Below are positions 44,790 through 56,500 of a DNA stretch of 64,000 bases, one piece after another. Positions within the stretch are counted from its first letter, which is position 1, and every line of letters begins with the position of its first letter. The translations under genes were made by a program, and so were the position numbers. This stretch comes from Mermis nigrescens. Taxonomy: Eukaryota > Nematoda > Enoplea > Mermithida > Mermithidae. Under the pieces are notes generated by a model that searched no databases, was not told the DNA's origin, and was given only the letters and a program-made list of their open reading frames with translations. The stretch is taken from contig JAVLUZ010000151.1 of assembly GCA_036768485.1 (NCBI GenBank), positions 1,931,330 to 1,995,329 on the forward strand, read 5' to 3'.

Positions 44790-46700
44790 AGATTTTGGCC
44801 GCATTTTCGACTTCTTTATGACCGCCAACAACTCCAGTTATGAGTCCTAAGAACTTTTTCTGATAAAAATTGAGTACGACTCAGGGGCTATATCCTTCTT
44901 ACAAGCAAACTTTTTCACTCTCAAAACGGGGTTATTGCCAGAAGTTTAATATTTACAATCTAGTGCAAAGTGTAAAAAAAGGGATTTCGTCGCAGAATTC
45001 TCCACCAACTTCTCCATTATAAGCCGGAACAATTTAAATAAGTTTAACACAATAAAAATTAAGCACGTATCAAGAGCTAAACGTCGCAGCAAACTGCATT
45101 TAAAAACGCACTATTTAATTATTTCTGGAAGTGTATAGTTCGAAATCAGGAGGTGTAAAAGGTAGTAAAAAACACGTTTTCTTCTCTTTTTTGATCAGCC
45201 AATATCTCAGAAAATTTTGCGGAACAAAAGATTTTAACATACAAACGTACTGTGATTCAAAAGCTACAAACTGGCCCGAACCAAATTTCTTCACACTAGA
45301 AGGGGAGTTAGCTTTAGATTTTTAAAGTATACACACTGCCAGTGCGCGGAAAACGCGTCTGTGACTATTTTTTACTTTACCAACTTCACCGGTTATAAAT
45401 CAGGACGCGCAAAGTGTAGTAAAAACGAAGGACGTCATACGGATTATTCGTTGCACTTGGATGTGTCATTGACTTAATACATAGTTATGTCTAAAGGTGT
45501 AAAGTTTAAAATCTTGTGCAAAAAACACGTTTTTGGCCGATCTTTCGTCAGCCAACGCCGCCGGTTGTGAATCGGGCTCTGCGAACTATCCTCAAAAGGA
45601 ACTAGGCGTTGGTAGTTACCAATCACACTTGCTTGTGATTATCTACACTTAATACTGAGTTATTTCTGGGAGTGCAAGGCATAGGGGTCAGCACCAAAAT
45701 TTGGGAGCGGGGTTGCAAGAGTTTTTAAAAGTCAAAAAACGGCGTTAAAAATGGTGGAATGGCGGAAAGAACACAATTTTTCAATGTTTCTCATCGAGCA
45801 CTATCCATTTGGCATCAAAAAATTGCAAAAAAAAGAACAAAACAATTTTCAAAGATGGTGGTATTTTGGATTCTGGGAGGGGAGGGTATTTTGTTTTTTA
45901 GGAGTGCACACACCCGCAAATCCCCCTCCTACGCCCAGGTGTGGTGCAAATTACTAGTTATGTGGTGAAAAAACGTTTTTGCAATAATTCTACTCTACTT
46001 AGTTCTCCGGTTATGAATTGGTATGTGCAGACTAATGCAAAAATAAATAACGCCTGAAAGGTTACACATAGCCGTGAGATCCGTTTCCAACACTCAATGT
46101 TGAGTTTTTCCTGAAGGTGTTAAATTCCAAGTCCGGGGTGAATAAGACGTTTCTGCGTCGGTTTTGTTCAAGATCTTCTTCCATTATGAGTAGGGGCATG
46201 ATATCAACATTAAAACTGCTACACGCTCGAGAGTCACACACTCTACTGAATAAATTAGTTTGTATCCAATGGAGGTGTAACTACTAATTTATTTTGCTTT
46301 CAGATTGTTTTGGAGGGTCAATTTTTTGTAACATATTACTAGGAACACCAGGATTACGAAAAGATTTAAGAAAATCTTAATACTTAACCATTGTGTAAAA
46401 AGTTTACACTGAAAATTAACCTAAGCAAACAGAGCATTGCCAAAGGTTAATTTTTTTAATGTTCTCTAAAACATCAGACTTTCTCCATACAATTAGGATT
46501 ACGAACTTATGTGCAATTGACTTTACACTCTTAAGTTGCGTAAACTTTATCCTTCAGTTAATATCGGGCGTATGAGGATGTAGGTTATAAAAGCTTAGTT
46601 TTTACACACTGTTCTCCGTCAAATCAGGATTACGAATCTAAGTTTATTTATTTGTGACTCAATAGCTATGTAAAGTTTAAATTGAAAATAAATTTCCATT
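44790..46700. repeat. Diverged satellite array, monomer about 175-185 bp
   Basis: An anchor of type GGTTATGAATCAGG recurs at 44838, 45018, about 45211, 45393, 45565, 46011 and 46184. Spacings are about 172-193 bp, except 446 bp where a MITE of about 266 bp interrupts. A second anchor, AAACACGTTTTTGG, keeps the same period (45172, 45345, 45527, 45968, 46148). Later copies (46345, 46493, 46627; GGATTACGAA) are shorter. Monomers are strongly diverged. Confidence 0.65.
45680..45945 (-). mobile_element. MITE family A, copy 4
   Basis: Antisense copy inside the satellite: CATAGGGGTCAGCACC at the left, CATCGAGCACTATCCATTTGGCATCAAAAAA in the middle in reverse, and TACGCCCAGGTGTGG at the right. It accounts for the one long interval in the satellite period. 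Confidence 0.7.
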
Positions 46701-46886
46701 TTGGAATGGTGAAGGACGTAATTTTCTTTTTTTAAAAACTGTTTCTATTTCTTCAAATATTTTATTCGACAATTATGAGTTTATTGATTGATACACTCAA
46801 ATGATTCCTATTAAAAGTAGGGGACTAGCAAAGAGAAATGCTGCAATCGAACAAAAAGGAATTGCGAATTATAAAAGACATAAAAC

Positions 46887-47002
46887 GAGGGGACTTGGAA
46901 AAACTCTCTTATGCCCGAAAAAAATCATAAGAATCGGCTAAACATCATATTTCTCTAAGCAACACAAAAATGGAAGTACATCCTACGGACTCTGAAAAGA
47001 AG
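46887..47002 (+). repeat. Diverged relative of the 36.3-kb foldback arm
   Basis: GAGGGGACTTGG, CGGCTAAACATCA, CTCTAAGCAACACAAAAATGGAAGTACATCCTACGG in this order matches the left arm at 36340-36462. Confidence 0.5.
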
Positions 47003-47433
47003 GTGTCCTCTCAAAACACTTTTCACAAGTTTGGTGAAGAGCTTGGTAAGAAACCTTGGCCTGGTTTAAGTAGCCGATTTATAGCTTAAGATCAGAATAA
47101 CATTTTCATGACAATATTTAATCAATATCGTTTTAAAAGGCTCAATAGATGAATTATGACATTCGTATCATGCTGTTTATTATGGCTCTGCAATTACACG
47201 TTTTAAGCTAGCGTAATGAGATGATGTAGATTGATACTTGCCATAATACAATTTTTTGATTATTACTCACACACACTCACACGGTTTTGACTATTGCTCA
47301 ATAATTTTATGTGTGTGCGTACATTTCCGTCATTCCTATTGTTTGTGTACTATTACATGCGCCGGATACATTGGAAAATAATTGCAAGCATATTGGATTT
47401 CGCGTTGAACTTTGTCAATTTTGATTTAATATA

Positions 47434-48840
47434 ATGGAAAATATTGAAAATACGGATATTCAAATCAATAACGAAGACGAAAATTTTGAATCTGCACGAG
47501 TATCGGCTTTTTCGAATTTGGAACGTAATAAATTGACTGATAGAAAATTGATTGATATTATTCGATCGATAAGTGCGTCAAATTCGACTGATAGAAAGCC
47601 ATTATATATCTTTAGAACTGCAGCTCAAACGTTGAAACTTATATTTGGAAATGAATCGGCTAGAGAATATGCAGCTACAGAAGGTCTACTTATTTTCGAC
47701 GTGAGAGTTATTGTCGAACGTCCGAAACAAATACGACGCGATCGGACAATTTATATATACAGTATGCCTATTACAGAAGATACGCGAAAAATACCTTTTT
47801 ATCTGGAAAAAACTTTGACATTAACTGTTAAATCGGATTTTGGATGGCTTGTTTATGCAGATACGGATATACGCAACGGTGGGAGATCTGTAATTATCGA
47901 ATCTGATTTAAATATTGAAATTCCGGGTTTTGTATGGTACAGTAGTGATTCATGCCAAAACTGCTCGAAAAATTGCTTTATGGCACGTTAATATGCCCAT
48001 TTTATCAATACACAAACTATTGATAAACCCGCGATTAAAGCGTATGCGAATGCTGCATCTTTTCTGCGAAATCGACGTGAATCAGATGCGGTTGCAAAGC
48101 CATCTTTCGCGGAAATTTTATCCAATAAGTATGATATGCAAACATTACTTAGCAAAAATATGCCATTGAAATTGTCTGCCCCTAACGTCAACACAAACAG
48201 TGGTTCGAAATCAGCGAGCATCGACCAAAAGATCTTCCCTTTCTATACTAAAACCGATGTTTTATCGAATCATTACGAATGCGATTTTACCGTAGATAAT
48301 AACAAATATAGTACCACGGAACAATATTTATTCAGTGAAAAAGCGAAACATCAAGGTGATACCGAAGCATGTAAACGGATAACGAATAATAGAGCAGCGC
48401 GATACGCTAAGGAAATTGGTGAAAAGGTCGTTTGGCCAGACTTGACGAGCTGGCGCGATTTCGCGAAAAGTAAACTTTTGATTGCGAACGAGGCAACATT
48501 TTACCAAAATAAAGATTTGCGAAAATTTTTATTCGAAACGTCGCCGAAATTGTTAGTCGAGGCTAGCCCTAGCGATTTATTTTGGGGCGTCGGCTTGAGA
48601 AAAACTGATCGACGTGTTAATAATCCGTTTTACTGGAGAGGAGAAAACGTTATGGGGTCAATGCTTACTGATTTACGAGATGAGATGATGTCTAGATCAG
48701 AATTTTTGGACGAGGTAAAAGAAATAAACGAATCGACGAATTTTATCAGCACGAGTAAAAGAACGCTTAGCGGTTCGGACTGGTTGGAGACGAAAATCGT
48801 AAAAGACTTAATTCGTAGATTTACATTTTTCTGTCATTAA
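47434..48840 (+). pseudogene. LINE ORF1 protein with C-terminal NADAR domain
   Basis: The ATG at 47434 opens 185 codons; a single TAA (47989-47991) is the only break, and the same frame then runs to 48840. The N-terminal part is the LINE ORF1-like protein, with a CQNCSKNC cluster just before the stop that may be a damaged zinc knuckle (copy 2 lacks one base here). From 48190 a full NADAR/YbiA-like domain follows: LSNHYECDF, KYSTTEQYLFSEKAKHQGD, AARYAKEIGEKVVW, LLVEASPSDLFWGVGLR and WRGENVMGSMLTDLRDEM. All family blocks are present. NADAR enzymes cleave N-glycosidic bonds in riboflavin intermediates or remove ADP-ribose from guanine in nucleic acid. An ATG at 48136 could start the NADAR part alone. 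Confidence 0.75.
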
Positions 48841-51435
48841 ATAGCTTTAAAATTAAGCAACAGAAATTTGACTCGTATTCTGTAGTAACATTAAATGTAG
48901 GTGGATTTAAGAATAGGAGACAGAAAATAATTGATTTATTTGGAATACTCAAAAATTTGAGTTTAATTGTTTTACAAGAAACACATTTTTATAATAAAAG
49001 AGAAAGTTTATTTTTTGATAATGTTTTTGAAAAACATTTCCAAATTTATCATAGTTTTGCAGAACAGCGTTTTTCTGGGATAACTTTATTGATAAATAAA
49101 TTATTTTCTATAGAAGAATGTGTTAAGCTTTTTGAAATTCCTGGTCGTTGTCTTGCTTTTAATTTGAAGATTGTTGGAATAGATTTTTCATTAATTGGAT
49201 TATATGCTCCTGCTGAAAGAAATGAAAGAGTTCAGCTTTTTTAGTTTTTAAAGAATATTTTAACGAGATTTGAAGATTACGATGAAATTATTTTCGCCGG
49301 AGATTTTAATTTTGTAGAAGATTCATAAAATAATAGAATGCCTAAATGGACTGGAAGAAATGAAATAGGGAAAGTAGAATTTGATGAAATTAAATAGGAT
49401 TTATCAGTAGTAGATCTCTGTGAACATAAGCGTGAAAAATTCTTTACTTTCACGTCGACACAGCATAGTTTATCTAGAATAGATAGAATATATTGTACTG
49501 ATTATATGCGGAAAAATCTAATAAGTCATGTCATTAATATAAGTTTTTTGCAACATAAAGCAGTTTTGCTAATTTTTTTATCGGATAAATCTGCTTCAAT
49601 AGGTCCCTTTTTTGGAAGATGAATGTTTTACTTTTGAAACAAAGCGATGAATTAAAAAAATCGTTGTCAGATATTTTAGAGGTATTTTCGAAAAAAAGAT
49701 GAATATGATGTTGTTAAAACAATGGGAATTAGCAGTTAATGATAATAAATGTGCAGGTTTGATTTTATCAGTTGATCAGGAATCTGCCTTTGATAGGATA
49801 GAATGGAATTATTTGGAAAAATCCTTAGAGTATTTTAATTTTCTATTATTATTTTGTACTATCATAAATTCTATACATAAAAAGGGAAAGTTTTTTCATC
49901 AGTTTTAGTTAATGGCTTTTTATCTCCTTCTTCTTAGATTGAAAGAGGGATAAGGCAGGGTTGTCCATTATTACCAATTATATACGTATTTGCTGCAGAA
50001 CTTTTTCGCAATAAAATTAGAAATAATCCTGATATATGCGGAATTTCATTGATAAATGATGAAATCAAATTGAGTAATTATGCTGATGATACTAATTTTA
50101 TACTAAAAAGTGTTACTTATATAGGAAAAATTTTTGAAGAATATGACAAATTTAGTGAGGCTAGCGCCCCCTCCTTAAATTTTTGAGAAGACACACATTT
50201 TAATAATTCGTGAGAATCACATTCTTTCTGAAGATTATAAAAAATATCTGGTTGATGAAATTAAAATTTATGGAATAATTTTTAATAACACAGGTTTTGC
50301 AAAAAAAAATCTAATTTTAAAAGTGTTGAAAGCGTTTTGCATAAGTTGATGAAGTCAACACCGCATTGTGAAGTTTCTTTAGAGTCTAAAGCAAATTTTA
50401 TTGATACATTTTTTTCAAAAATGTGGTACTTTGCAAGATTCATTAGACCACCAAATAAGATAATTAAATTAGCATATAAAGTGGTTCAAAAGTTTTTATG
50501 GCATTCTGCACGTGAGCCAAAAATTAAACGTGAGATAATTCAAAATTCTGCGAAGTCAGGAGAAATTGGTATAGAAAATATAGAGAAAAAAGTCGATGCA
50601 ATGAGACTTGTTTTTATTTAAGTTACATAAGCTTGAAAATCAAATTTGGTACTATTGTTTTTTGCTAAAATACATTCAATTGAAATAAATGGATGCAGTA
50701 TGCTTGGAATTCAGAAATTTCACGCCTTATTTTAAGGAACTTTTACACGTGGAAGAAAAATATCATTTTGCATATAATCAGACTCATTTTAATTTAGAAG
50801 GTTCGGTTTATGATCCAAAAAATTTCAACAAAATTCCTTTATTCAAATATTATAAAAAAATCTTTTGATTCAGCAATTAAAAAGCCTTTAATTAAATGGA
50901 ATAATTTTTTAGGATATGAAATTAATTTTGTTTCTTACTCTAGGCTGAATTTTCCGAGAGAAATCAAAGGATATGTTAAAGATATACATTTTTGTTTTTT
51001 AAATATTGTATTACAAACTCGTGACCGATTAAGTCGATGGAGAAATGTTATACGTCTTCTTGTAAGTGTTGTTTATTTATTTGGAGGAATTTTACTGAAA
51101 CAAATGTTCATGATTTATTAGATTGCGAACATCTTCGAATGTTTTGGCAAAAATTTTCTGGTATTTTGATGCGCAATAATTTACAAGTTTGTGTAGAAAA
51201 TAAAGTTTTTGGGTACATCAAATCAGATAATTTATTAGGAAAATGTTTAGATATTCTTATACAATTAGCGCATACTTGTACTTGGGTGACAAGAAATGAT
51301 TTAGAAAGAAATGACAAATTAGTTGATATTTGGAGATATTTTGTTACAATAATGAAGAATTATTTTCACTGGTGGAAACGCATTCATCGTCATGATATAG
51401 CTAAAATTAAAAATTTGTTCTTCAATGAAATCTAA
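48819..51435 (+). pseudogene. LINE ORF2, copy 1: APE endonuclease and truncated reverse transcriptase
   Basis: The frame is open from 48819, -1 relative to ORF1 and overlapping its end; there is no ATG before the endonuclease begins (TLNVGGFKNRR). Endonuclease motifs follow: LIVLQETHF, LIGLYAP, IIFAGDFNF, SLSRIDRIYCTD. The RT part keeps LILSVDQESAFDRIEWNY, RQGCPLLP and the catalytic SNYADDTNFIL near 50075, but the fingers region is lost in the deletion near 49720. The C-terminus has a CxxC..H..C-like cluster (SCKCC ... HDLLDCEHLRMFW), as in other L1/Tx1-type ORF2 proteins. Several stops and shifts interrupt it. Confidence 0.75.
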
Positions 51436-51602
51436 AAAATCCTATTTAGTGACTATTCTGTGCGCATACAAACCTTGCAGCGTTTGTTGTATCACTGTAT
51501 ATTCCGTTTGTAAGTAATGTTTATTAATTTTTATACTAACCCTTCTTAACTTTGTTAAGCGCCCCTTCTCTTCGTGGCACGAACCGAATTTCTCTAATAA
51601 TA

Positions 51603-51741
51603 AGAAAACACACACTTACTCACACACACACACACACACACGCATGCACGCACGCACGCAGACACGCACACACGCACGCACGCATGCACGCACGCACGCA
51701 CCGCACCGCACCCACGCACACACGCACATACACACACACAG
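51603..51741. repeat. CA/ACGC microsatellite at the LINE copy 1 tail
   Basis: (CA)n with ACGCACGC variants. Long frames across it on both strands are artefacts of the repeat. Confidence 0.9.
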
Positions 51742-51753
51742 TTCGGTCGGTTT

Positions 51754-52035
51754 CCACACATGGGCGTGGGGGAGTTTGGGGGGGGGGTATACACCCCCCC
51801 AGAAGTTGAAATACCCCCCCCCCCAGAAATCAAAATACCCCCCCCAGAAAAATTTTTTTTGCTTTTTCAGCAATTTTTTAAAGCCATTGAATAGACCTTG
51901 ATGAGAAACGTCGAAAAATGGTGTTTTTTTTGCCATACGACCACTTTTAAGACCATTTTTTGACCTTTAAAAATTTTTTCATCCCCCCCAGAAATTTTTC
52001 ACCCCCCCCAGAATTTCGGTGCTGCCCACCTATGG
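51754..52035 (+). mobile_element. MITE family A, copy 5
   Basis: It begins CCACACATGGGCGTGGGGG and ends GGTGCTGCCCACCTATGG, with expanded G and C runs inside (51779-51850, 51985-52010). It separates the two LINE copies and its last bases abut the 5' end of copy 2. Confidence 0.7.
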
Positions 52036-52185
52036 TTTTGACTATTGCTCAATAATTTTATGTGTGTGCGTACATTTCCGTCATTCCAATTGTTTGTGTA
52101 CTATTTCATGCGCCGGATACATTGGAAAATAAGTGCAAGCATATTGGATTTCGCAGTTGAACTTTGTCAATTTTGATTTAATATA

Positions 52186-53530
52186 ATGGAAAATATTGAA
52201 AATACGGATATTCAAATCGATAACGAAGACGAAAATTTCGAATCTACATGAGTATCGGCTTTTTTGAATTTGGAACGTAATAAATTGACTGATAGAAAAT
52301 TGATTGATATTATTCGATCAATAAGTGCGTCAAATTCGACTGATAGAAAGCCATTATATATCTTTAGAACTGCAGCTCAAACGTTGAAACTTATATTTGG
52401 AAATTAATCGGCTAGAGAATATGCAGCTACAGAAGGTCTACTTATTTTCGACGTGAGAGTCATTGTCGAACGTCCGAAACCGATACGACGCGATCGGACA
52501 ATTTATATATACGGTATGCCTATTACGGAAGATACGCGAAAAATATCTTTTTATCTGGAAAAAACTTTGAAATTATCTGTTAAATCGGATTTTCGATGGC
52601 TTGTGTATGCGGATACGGATATTCGCAATGGTGGGAGATCTGTAATTATTGAATCTGATTTAAATATTGAAATTCCGGGTTTTGTATGGTACAGTAGTGA
52701 TTCATGCAAAACTGCTCGAAAAATTGCTTTATGGCACGTTAATATGCCCATTTTATCAATACACAAACTATTGATAAACCCGCAATTAAAGCGTATGCGA
52801 ATGCTGCATCTTTTCTGCGAAATCGACGTGAATCAGATGCGGTTGCGAAGCCACCTTTCGCGGAAATTTTATCCAATAAGTATGATATGCAAACAATACT
52901 TAGCAAAAATATGCCATTGAAATTGTCTGCCCCTAACGTCAACACAAACAGTGGCTCGAAATCAGCGAGCATCGACCAAAAGATCTTCCCTTTCTATAAT
53001 AAAACCGATGTTTTATCGAATCATTACGAATGCGACTTTACCATAAATAATAACAAATATAGTACCACCGAACAATAGTTATTCAGTAAAAAAGCGAAAC
53101 ATCAAGGTGATACCGAAGCATGTAAACGGATAACGAATAATAGAGCAGCGCGATATGCTAAGGAAATTGGTGAAAAGGTCGTTTGGCCATTGACGAGCTG
53201 GCGCGATTTCGCGAAAAATAAACTTTTGATTGCGAACGAGGCAACATTTTACCAAAATAAAGATTTGCGGAAATTTGTATTCGATTCGAAACATCGCCGA
53301 AATTGGGGCGTCGGCTGGAGAAAAACTGATCGACGTGCTAATAATCCGTCTTAGTGGAGAGGAGAAAACGTTATGGGGTCACTGCTTACTGATTTACGAG
53401 ATGAGATGATGTCTAGATCAGAATTTTTGGACGAGGTAAAAGAAATAAACGAATCGACGAATTTTATCAGCACGAGTAAAAGAACGCTTAGCGGTTCGGA
53501 CACGGACGGTGAAGACGAAAATCGTTGAAG
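52186..53530 (+). pseudogene. LINE ORF1-NADAR, copy 2
   Basis: Homologous to the copy 1 ORF1. Breaks include TGA where copy 1 has CGA (near 52249), TAA for GAA (near 52407), a one-base deletion at 52707 that shifts the frame after WYSSDSC, and TAG for TAT inside the NADAR block TTEQ (53078). A deletion near 53300 removes the LLVEASPSDLFWG block, including the conserved acidic residues, and another TAG precedes WRGENVMG. The NADAR domain here must be inactive. Confidence 0.75.
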
Positions 53531-53559
53531 ACTTAATTCGTAGATTTATATTTTTCTGT

Positions 53560-56500
53560 CATTAAATAGCTCTAAAATTAAGCAACAGAAATTTGACTCG
53601 TATTCTGTAGTAGCATTAAATGTAGGTGGATTTAAGAATAGGAGACAGAAAATAATTGATCAATTTGGAATACTTAAAAATTTGAGTTTAATTGTTTTAC
53701 AAGAAACACATTTTTATAATAAAAGAGAAAGTTTATTTTTTGATAATGTTTTTGAAAAACAATTCCAAATGTATCATAGTTCTGCAGAACAGCATTTTTC
53801 TGGTATAACTTAATTGATAAATGAATTATTTTCTATAAAGGAATGTGTGAAGCTTTTTGAAATTCCTGGTCGTTTCTTGCTTTTAATTTGAAGATTGTTG
53901 GAATAGATTTTTCATTAAAATAAATGAAACAGTTCAATTTTTTAAATTTTTAAAGAATATTTTAATGAGATATGAACATTATGATAAAATTATTTTGCCG
54001 GTGATTTTAATTTTGTAGAAGATTCAGAAAAGGATAGAATGCCTAAATGGACTGGAAGAAATGAAATAGGGAAAGTAGAATTTGATGAAATTAAACAGGA
54101 TTTTTTAGTAGTAGATCTCTGTGAACATAAGCGGGAAAAATTCTTTACTTTTACGTCGACACAGCATAGTTTATCTAGAATAGATAGAATATATTGTACC
54201 GATTATATGCGGAAAAATCTAATAAGACATTATGTTATTAATATAAGTTTTTTGGCAACATAAAGCAGTTATTGCTAATTTTTTTATCGGATAAATCTGC
54301 TTTAATAGGTCCATCTTTTTGGAAGATGAATGTTTTACTTTTGAAACAAAACAATGAATTAAAAAATCGTTATTAGATATTTTAGAGGTATTTTCGAAAA
54401 AAGATAAATATCACTTTTTGTTAAAACAGTGGGAATCAATGAAAATTAAGATCGCAGAAAAATGTAAGCAAATTAGTATTGAAGTTTCCAGACGAAAAAG
54501 AAAGTGAGATTTCTTCTAGCAAAAGACATTGAATTTATGAAAGAAAAGCTTTCTTTTTCCCAAATAATTTAATGCTTATGAAAGAGTTAAATCAGAAATT
54601 AAAAGTAATGAGTGATTATGAACTAGCTGAAATAAATTCTCGTCTTCATATGACGCATTATCAAAATTTGATCTTAGATAGGCATACAATGATAACGGCT
54701 AAGCAAGCGCTAAAATCTTCTGCTTCTTTTAGGCGTATGACATGCATTAAAAAATTAGCTATTTCAGTAATTAATGATCAATTTGAAATTCTGAGAGAAG
54801 TGAGAAATCAATATAGCGTTATTATGAAGGAATTTGGTACTAATAAAAATGCTATTAAATATTTTATGGACTGTGAGAATAACCCCAAGTTAAATGAAGA
54901 TAATAATAATTTAGAAGCTGAAATAAGTGAAGATGAAATTAAAATTGCTGTTAAAGGATAAAAAATGGGAAAATCGCCAGGTAGTGATGGACTTGCTGCT
55001 ATATTTTACTTAATGTTTTTAGATGAAGTTATACCGATTTTATATGAAGTTTTTAATAGTATTTGTGTAATAGGTGAATTAACACCGTCAATGTATAAGG
55101 GAATAATTAGTCTAATATATAAAGGAAAACGAGATAGAGCTTTATTAAGTAATTGGAGACCTATTACTTTATTAAATGTTGATTATAAAATTTTTACAAA
55201 AGTTTGGTATAATCGAATAAAGGTTGTTTCTCCTAAATCAGTTAATTTTAATCAGATATGCGCAGTTCCATCGAGGAATATAAGAGATGGAATTTGTGCT
55301 ATATTTTCGTCTATATTAGCAATAAATGATAATAGATGTTCAGGTTTGATTTTATCAGTTGATCAGAAATCTGCCTTTGAATGTAACAGAATGGAATTAT
55401 TTGGAAAAAACCTAAGAGTATTTTAATTTTCCATTAAGATTTCGTACTATCATGAATGTTATATATATATAAAAGGGAAAGTTTGTTCATCAGTTTTAGA
55501 TCATGGTTTTTTATCTCCTTGTTTTCAAATTGGAAGAGGGATAAGGCAGGGTTGTCCATTATCACCAACTTTATACGTATTAGTTGCAGAACTTTTTTGT
55601 AATAAAATTAGAAATAATCTTGATATATGCGGAATTTCATTAATAAATGATGAAATTAAATTGAGTAATTATGCTGATGATACTAATTTTATACTAAAAA
55701 GTGTTGCTTCTGTAGAAAAAATTTTTGAAGAATATGACAAATTTAGTGAGGCTAGTGGGGCTTCCTTAAATTTAGAAAAGACACAAATTTTAATAATTCG
55801 TCAGGATCATAATGTTCTTGAAAATTATAAAAAATATCTGGTTGATGAAATTAAAATTTATGGAATAATTTTTAATAAGACAGGTTTTGCTGAAAATTCT
55901 AATTTTAAAAGTGTTGAAAGCGTTTTGCATAAGTTGATGAAGTCAACACCGCATTGTGAATTTTTTTTAGAGTCTAAAGCAAATTTTTATCGATACATAT
56001 TATTTTTCAAAAATGTGGTATATCGCAACATTCACTAGACCACCGAATAAGATAATTAAATTAGCGAATAAAGCGGTTCAAAAGTTTTTATGGTACCCTG
56101 CACGTAATCCACAATATAAACGTGAGATAATTCAAAATTCTGCGAAATCAGGAGGGATTGGTATGGAAAATATAGAGGAAAAAGTCGATGCTATGAAACT
56201 TATGTTTTTATTTAAGTTGCATAAGCTTGAAAATCAAATTTGATACGATTTTTTAATGCTAAAATACATGTAATCGAAATAAATGGATTCAGTGTGTTTG
56301 AAATTCAAAAATTTTACGCTTTATTTTAAGGAACTTTTATACGTGGAAGAAAAAACTCATTTTTCATATAATCAGACTCATTTTAATTCAGAAGTTTCGG
56401 TTTATTCAAATATTATTGAAAAATCTTTTGATTTAGCAATTAAAAATCTTTTAATTAAATGAAATAATTTTTTAGGATATGAAATTAATTTTGTTTCTTA

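Larger units (their letters stand above)
47283..51741 (+). mobile_element. LINE copy 1 (L1/Tx1-type) with NADAR-bearing ORF1
   Basis: The shared start with copy 2 is GGTTTTGACTATTGCTC at 47283. The order is a 150-nt leader, ORF1 with NADAR (47434-48840), ORF2 (endonuclease, reverse transcriptase, CCHC-like zinc motif; to 51435), a 3' UTR ending CGAACCG...CTCTAATAA, and a CA-repeat tail. The 5' flank is also CA-rich (ACTCACACACACTCACACGG), so the element stands in or next to a (CA)n microsatellite. Compared with copy 2 it lacks about 900 bp at 49720, covering the start of the RT domain. Confidence 0.8.

Noticed and set aside
47915..48221. Additional frames over the LINE ORF1 region (both strands)
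   Set aside because: Shadows of the ORF1-NADAR frame; the frame chosen is the one continuous with both ORF1 and the NADAR blocks.
51552..51936. Frames of 80-106 codons over the CA/ACGC microsatellite
   Set aside because: Thr-His and Cys-Val repeats dictated by the microsatellite.
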